Assembly (NCBI RefSeq): GCF_037975245.1
Contig: NC_092562.1
Span: 30,330,054-30,394,053, forward strand
Length of the DNA: 64,000 nucleotides
Direction: 5' to 3'
Origin: Apostichopus japonicus
Lineage: Eukaryota; Echinodermata; Holothuroidea; Aspidochirotida; Stichopodidae
Shown here piece by piece: positions 58,895 to 64,000 of this stretch (its first letter is position 1; each line of letters begins with the position of its first letter). Both the position numbers and the translations under genes were made by a program. The notes under the pieces are model-generated. The model was not told where the DNA came from and did no database searches. It was given only the letters and a program-made list of their open reading frames with translations.

Positions 58895-59880
58895 AACTTT
58901 TTCATGGGAAGGGAAGGGTGGGGGCGGGGAGGGGAGGGTGCAAGAGTTCGAGTGGGGTGCAAGCTTCACGCGCTACCAGTTCGGTCGTTGAACGTACTTT
59001 TCCAATATGCTCCAACCCCAAACACTTGCAACCATGGTTACTGTACCGTTATGAATGTGTCTTTACTCAAATTGAAGTTTATTCCTGAGTTCCATCTACT
59101 AAAATGTTGAAGGGGTAGTAAAATAAAAATACGAACTTGATATATTGTAGCGAAAGTCACAATACTCTTAGCTGATAATCCTGAGTGCTTTGTTCTCATA
59201 CTGTTTACAGTAGCCTACGTTAATCACACTTTGTCTACAAGAGCCTATGTATTTCTTTATAACTGGATAACCTTTTTTTTTATTATATGCCAAATCAAAT
59301 TTAGAAATTGGGTAAACTTATAAAATATAAATGCTATAGCAATGGAATTGGACCTTTCAATTTTTTTTTTTTTTTTGAAGTACTCATTTTGGTCTGGACT
59401 ATTCTTTCAGCAGTAGAGTTTAAGCTATCTGATCATTGTCTATGATTTACTGTAATAATGATTTAAAAAACTTCATATGTTCATCCACTACAGAACTGTC
59501 TGTCCGGCACCATAGTCCCATCGGTTTTATTACATTAATCGACTGACGTCTGTACAGTCGTGGGAAACAGTATTTCTGTTCGGCCTATTCTAATGATATA
59601 AACATACACATAACGAGTATGATAGCAGGTTATCTCGTTGGGTAGCACATCTGGTGAGGGGATGGGAGTCTCCTAGCGGTGACAGAAAGCAAATAATAGG
59701 ATAGTAGTTAACTTGAGATGTATTTGGCTGGCATCAATTTTTTAACTGAACCTTTACATGCAATTGTAATTTTCATCCAATATTTTCTTTTGCCCACCAA
59801 TGTCATTTTAGGGACAAGCAGACGGCAAGACATTTGACTTGGTGCTCCCACCACACGCCCCCCCCCTTCCCCTTGTTACC
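58895..59880. other. ~1-kb insertion or degraded spacer in recombinase
   Basis: Separates recombinase parts that are normally adjacent. Begins with a G-rich run (gggaagggaagggtgggggc) and is otherwise AT-rich with no coding signal. Probably a later insertion. Confidence 0.4.
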
Positions 59881-59929
59881 ACACTGCTACAGGGCCACAC
59901 ACATTTTGACCCCCATGGGGTTTGCCTGA

Positions 59930-60330
59930 TTTCTCGATCCTGCATTTCTGCCAAAGAACCAGACCCTTGACTTTGTTCCAGGGGATATCTTTCTACCTTT
60001 CATTTCTCACTTCACATCAGTCAGAAGATCAGCTGTGTTGCCCTTCAGGGCACTCTCATTGTATATCAAGAAGAATAAGACAATACAGACCTCATCAAAG
60101 GTATTTCTCCTGTCAGTTGCACTGCATTCACAATTGTCCAAGGAGAACCATTACAAGATGGCTGGTCCAGCTGATCCGTCCCCATGTCTCTGCCAGTAAC
60201 AAAGTACTGGCACAGGAATGAAAAGGTCAAGAGTCTTCCAATGTGCTATATGCTGGGTTTCATGTGGAAGAAATCTTAAGGGTGGTGTTATGGAACACAC
60301 CATCGACCTTCATCGCTTCACACTTGACCA
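59930..60330 (+). pseudogene. DIRS tyrosine recombinase, C-terminal remnant
   Basis: FLPKNQTLDFVPGDIFLPFI, FRALSLYIKKNKTIQTSSK, ITRWLVQLIRP and, after another frameshift, HVEEILRVVLWNTPSTFIAS, each aligning with the C-terminal half of DIRS recombinases. Three frames are used. Confidence 0.7.
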
Positions 60331-60437
60331 ACACCGTTGCATCGTGGGAGTTCCTTTAGGTAGGTCCCTTCCATTGGGTCTCACAGAATCATAGCAGTGA
60401 CACTCAGCGCATATATTGATGGGTAGATAGGTGATAG

Positions 60438-60472
60438 GTAAATTCCCAAACCTTACTGGTTTGGGGATTTAC
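60438..60472. repeat. Hairpin, 15-bp arms
   Basis: gtaaattcccaaacc-ttact-ggtttggggatttac: one mismatch in 15. It lies just after the recombinase remnant and may belong to the element's 3' part. Confidence 0.7.
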
Positions 60473-60479
60473 TAGCGAC

Positions 60480-61120
60480 CATTCCTACCTGTCTCTCCCA
60501 CCTCCACATGCAGGACCTATTTTTACACAACACACTCTACCAGGACATTTAAGCATCACATTACTACAGATAACATCCAGGATGGGAGCTCTGTCAGTTG
60601 TCTGAGAGCCTGTAGTTCCAGTAAATGTGCGCTCACTTGTTGGACCCAGCTCTCTTCTCTAGGTCCAAAGAAGGTTCACTGGCCAGACTCTCTACAAACC
60701 AAGTATTCTGAGGTGATCCCTCTACACACATATTGGTCTATTTGGAGGGAAGTGTATCAGTTCATGTAGCGTTCACTGCCAAACATATGGCATTATACCA
60801 TGTACCTTATTCCACCTACTTATAATTACCTTATTATTGGTGGGGTTTCCTGTGGATCTATCGAGCTTGCAATGTCTATAACAGTCCTCTTCTTGTCCAG
60901 CGTGCCCACCCTTACCGTGGATCTTGATAGTTGCCTAATTTGGGTAGATCCAGAAGGGAAAGGAAGTGGGTGGTGCCCATGGAGTGGGGTCATGGTGCAA
61001 AATGTTTCATGTAGTTTAGGATGAAAGGTTGAGTCATTTAAGTAACATTACTTGTAAATCCAACCAGAAAATTTTGGGCATTGCACAAACAGTCATGCAT
61101 TGGAGAATTCACAGATTAAT
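60480..61120. other. No gene recognised
   Basis: Possibly the decayed 3' end of the DIRS element (60480-60770 keeps its higher GC content). No motif seen after that. Confidence 0.35.
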
Positions 61121-61129
61121 TGTAGATTT

Positions 61130-61560
61130 AAATGTTGGAGCTATCATGTTTAAAAAGTTTTCGAACTATGATGCCATGTGACATTTGACCTCTACCAATT
61201 TCAATAGGATTCTATTAAGTTCAAGAAAGATGTATTTCTTGTGTTATCATGTTTACAAGCTTTTCAGACTTTCATTTAAATGTTGACTGTACATGACCTC
61301 TGACCTCCACCAATTTTGATTTTTCTTTTTTTCTTTTTTCTTTTTAAGTTTTCTTTTTAATAAACAGCTGAATCTGCATACCGTGTATAAAGTTCAACAT
61401 AGATGTGCTTTTGATTTATATATTTCACAAAGTTTTCAGACTTCGACCTCTGTTGACCCCAAATGACCACTGAACTTCACAGAAAACGATAGGCTTCTTT
61501 GCACTCAATAAGACAGATCTACATACCAAATATGAAGTTAATCCACCATTCACTTTTTGA
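61130..61560. repeat. TGACCT-rich dispersed repeat
   Basis: Three units with atcatgtttacaaagttttc.gactt..., then tgacctctgacctccaccaa-type text. Related by reverse complement to 50220-50760. Confidence 0.6.
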
Positions 61561-63650
61561 GTACGGTAACTACTTACAAGTAACTGTCTCATACATACCC
61601 ACACATGCACAAACAGCCTCACCATCACATAGAATCCTATTGCCTCTGGCAAGGAATCAAAAATGAAATCAATGCCAAAAAGAGGAGGATTCAACAATAT
61701 TGTCTTATGTTTGAATATATTCTTCTTTCATATCGAAATACAAAAACTTGATTCTAAAATAAGGTTCAAAGCCTGAAAAAGATTTATACACCATGACATA
61801 AAATATATACAACAGACCACCTATCCTTATTAATAAACTTAACAATATGTAGTGTTATCTATATGACAAGATAACATTATTTACTCCAAACAAGCATTAT
61901 GAGTAACCATAAGGAAATGAATGAATGATAAGTCATCTTTTGGATCTACGTGCTTAAATCGTTCAAACTAGAAATCAGAAACCAATGATGTAAATGTCAT
62001 TGTTTGTTGAACTAAATCAACCTGTTGCAAGAAATCAACCCACCTTTCTTCCCTATAAACTTTATTCTCCTACCACCATGGAATGATTCTACCCTCTGAT
62101 TTGTTGACTTCTATTTCAAAATAACAAATAGGCCTATTCTCTTAGAATCTGCTGTACTGAACTTACTACCAAAACTTAAAGTTTGGCATACTGTGCATAC
62201 TGTTGTAGTTTCCTTTCACAGGTCTGAGACCCTGATGTCCAAAAATTATGACAAATTTCATTTCCATAAATAATTGAAAAGAGAGATATTATACATACAT
62301 TCTATAAACATTCATTCCAGAGAGTAACATTCCACAAGTAGTTCTCTCAGGTTCTTATACTCCTGTCTCACTTGTGAAGCAAGGGCAGCAGAAGCATTTT
62401 TATTCTGGGGGCATCGACATCAAAGGCCACTTTGCAGAAATTCAATTGGACTTATATTCAGTACCCTCTATAACTCTTATTGTATTATCTTATTTGCGTA
62501 TACACATCACTCCATCAACGCCCCCCCCCCCCTCAAGGAAAATATGCATACTAGCACTGCAATATCCCATGTGCAAATTGTGAAACAAGGAACAAAATGA
62601 GGTGAAATCATGTTAGTTGATAATGTAGGAATCTTCCCAATTAGAGTTTATTTCTTGTTAAAATCTTAACAAAGTTTTTTCCATTCGAAATAGCTTTGAG
62701 TTTGACCCACAGAAATTCATTAAAAGTCAGGGGCATACAGGATTGGCAAAGTTGTATGCACGACTATCTGAGCGGAGCGCCACCATCGGTTGGCGCGGAG
62801 CGTACAAGAAAATTTTTGGTTTTACAATGCCCTCAGATGGCCGGAAACAGCCCTTCCCGAGTGTTCATTCTGGTTCCCTGGCCTCTTGCTGACTTGAGAC
62901 ACCTCATATTTTATGTAGAAAAACCTGAGGAAAAGTGGGGGGGCACATGCCCCCTGTGCCCCCCGGTTCCGCCGCCCTTGTTGTGAAGTTTTGTGTTGAA
63001 CTTTCAAAGTTTGAAAATGCACAACCATAGTCCCTTATCAGGTTCATAGATTCACAGGCAAAATGCTTCATCATCAAATATGGAAGGAATTGTACAAAAT
63101 CTTGAGAAAATATGTTAAACTAGTATATAACTAACTACCCCTCCCTTCCCTGTTCTGTGCATTACAAGAAAGCCTTCACACAGACCGTTGTACTAATAAT
63201 TGATGTGAATCTGGTTGGACTTAGAAATATATAGCTACTTTCAATGGCTATGATGAATCTAACAGCTCCTAAGTATGTTTCCTTCATAAAATTAATCTGC
63301 CCTAAATATTACAAGTATAGTTAGTATGAGCATTTGTTCTGTTTAGAGTCATAGGTTCAGACAAAGTATGGTGCTGTGTCTTGAAGATATATTACACCAA
63401 CACGAAAGTAATAATAGTATTCCCCTAATATCTCACTTCCACCAATACAAAAAGTTATAATTAATGTCATTAAGGCATCCCGTCAATCAAAGAGAAATGC
63501 TGCAGCAAAGCTGAATCAATATCAAACAATAGAGATTACCGTGACAGAGAACAAGAAAATATGTTGTACGCAGCAAGGCGGTATTTAACTGCAGGCCCCT
63601 CAGCATCCTTTTTTTTGGCACCTATTCCACACCTATTTGACACCTACAAC
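61561..63650. other. Mostly non-coding, 3' of the right-end gene
   Basis: Apart from the GC-rich repeat, AT-rich with no exon seen. Part nearest 63650 may be the 3' UTR of the minus-strand gene. Confidence 0.35.
62750..62990. repeat. GC-rich dispersed repeat
   Basis: Compositional island: gagcggagcgccaccatcgg and ggggcacatgccccctgtgc plus ccccccggttccgccgccc. The text has the look of a recent transposable-element insertion in an AT-rich background. No frame is recognised. Confidence 0.4.
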
Positions 63651-63653
63651 ACC

Positions 63654-63949
63654 TTACTCAAATAAACGGTAATGCTTAAGGCAGGTTTCAGCCATGTTCC
63701 CGATGTTAGGCATCAAAGTCACCTTAACGTCTTCTTGTTCCACCAAAACCTGCCAACAAATGAATAAACAAAAAATTGCAGAGTTGATGTCTTCAAGAAA
63801 TAAGGGTTTACAAAGTGCAGACCACTCACTGAAGTGGAATGAAATATTCATACCTGTACATAAACTTCACTGATTAACTTTTTTCCACTACAGGCTATAT
63901 CGCAACTATCTAATCGTAGTGAGATTTTCCAGAAAGGAGGGTACTTTGA
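63654..63949 (-). CDS. Last two exons of an unrecognised minus-strand gene
   Basis: Two 96-base exons in phase 0 separated by a 104-bp intron. The upstream exon, 63854-63949, starts after ...cttatactgtaag and reads SKYPPFWKISLRLDSCDIAC, then SGKKLISEVYVQ, with donor CAG|gtatga. The last exon, 63654-63749, starts after attcatttgttggcag and reads VLVEQEDVKVTLMPNIGNMA, then ETCLKHYRLFE and TAA. No stops interrupt either exon and both borders are good. I cannot name the family. The gene continues beyond the right edge of the window. Confidence 0.5.
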
Positions 63950-64000
63950 CTTACAGTATAAGGCTTAACATATCAGCTTTTGCATTTTACAATTTTTACA

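Larger units (their letters stand above)
57750..60330 (+). mobile_element. Broken DIRS-like retrotransposon
   Basis: Fragments in the correct order for a DIRS element. RNase H: INELELEAV near 57758, then VTVFTDNKRVVAYISKQGG and PAEWSM to about 58090. Tyrosine recombinase N-part: FLMHLFKQRKQDPNINIYRL near 58560 and LFLLQQLRLEKRS near 58840. Recombinase C-part: DPAFLPKNQTLDFVPGDIF near 59938, VLPFRALSLYIKKNKTIQTS near 60040 and TITRWLVQLIRPHVS near 60150. Many frameshifts and stops mean it cannot be functional. The reverse transcriptase is not visible. DIRS elements integrate by recombinase rather than by a DDE integrase. Confidence 0.75.

Noticed and set aside
1-64000. tRNA and rRNA genes
   Set aside because: No cloverleaf with TTCRA box B and no rRNA-like stretch noticed by eye; a covariance-model scan would be decisive.

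Overview
This is eukaryotic, intron-rich, AT-rich genomic DNA with no bacterial features. A tandem-domain receptor-type protein tyrosine phosphatase (PTPR), a DIRS-type retrotransposon, hammerhead-ribozyme repeats and frequent TAGGCCTA/CTAG words suggest a marine deuterostome invertebrate, most likely an echinoderm. That placement is inference.

Layout. 445-3160 is a 66-bp minisatellite. It abuts the terminal exon of a short minus-strand gene (3167-4029) that I do not recognise. 4.8-8.5 kb is non-coding and carries a ~295-bp tandem repeat. 8.6-10.75 kb may hold a small plus-strand gene (splice donor at 8698, a 132-codon ORF at 10352). A decayed copy of that block lies at 14.1-14.9 kb, and the two copies are separated and followed by expanded tandem arrays (~450-bp units at 11.0-13.0 kb, 197-bp units at 15.2-16.95 kb). 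17-36 kb has no convincing gene. It holds minisatellites, MITE-like elements, a large inverted repeat with a LINE 3' tail inserted in it, and (TA)n tracts with hammerhead-like motifs. 36,959-52,967 is the main gene: sixteen exons, all with GT-AG borders and matching phases, encoding the juxtamembrane region and both phosphatase domains of a PTPR. Its ectodomain and membrane exons were not found. 53-57 kb is 3' UTR and compound (TA)n repeats. 57.6-60.5 kb is a broken DIRS-like retrotransposon. 61-63.6 kb is repeat-rich. The last two exons of another unrecognised minus-strand gene sit at 63,654-63,949.

Most notable. Several tandem arrays have amplified RNA-processing boundaries of the genes they touch. 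In the PTPR gene a 54-bp array (~22 copies) is built from the last 39 bases of an exon plus its 5' splice site. A second array (~142 bp) in the next intron is built from the end of the following exon plus its donor, and a single decayed copy of a third exon-end/donor pair lies further downstream. Beside the small minus-strand gene, most 66-bp repeat units carry an AATAAA poly(A) signal in the gene's sense, and the array starts exactly where the gene's 3' end lies. Hammerhead ribozyme candidates occur in the sense strand of a PTPR intron and, on the antisense strand, just upstream of the first recognised exon.
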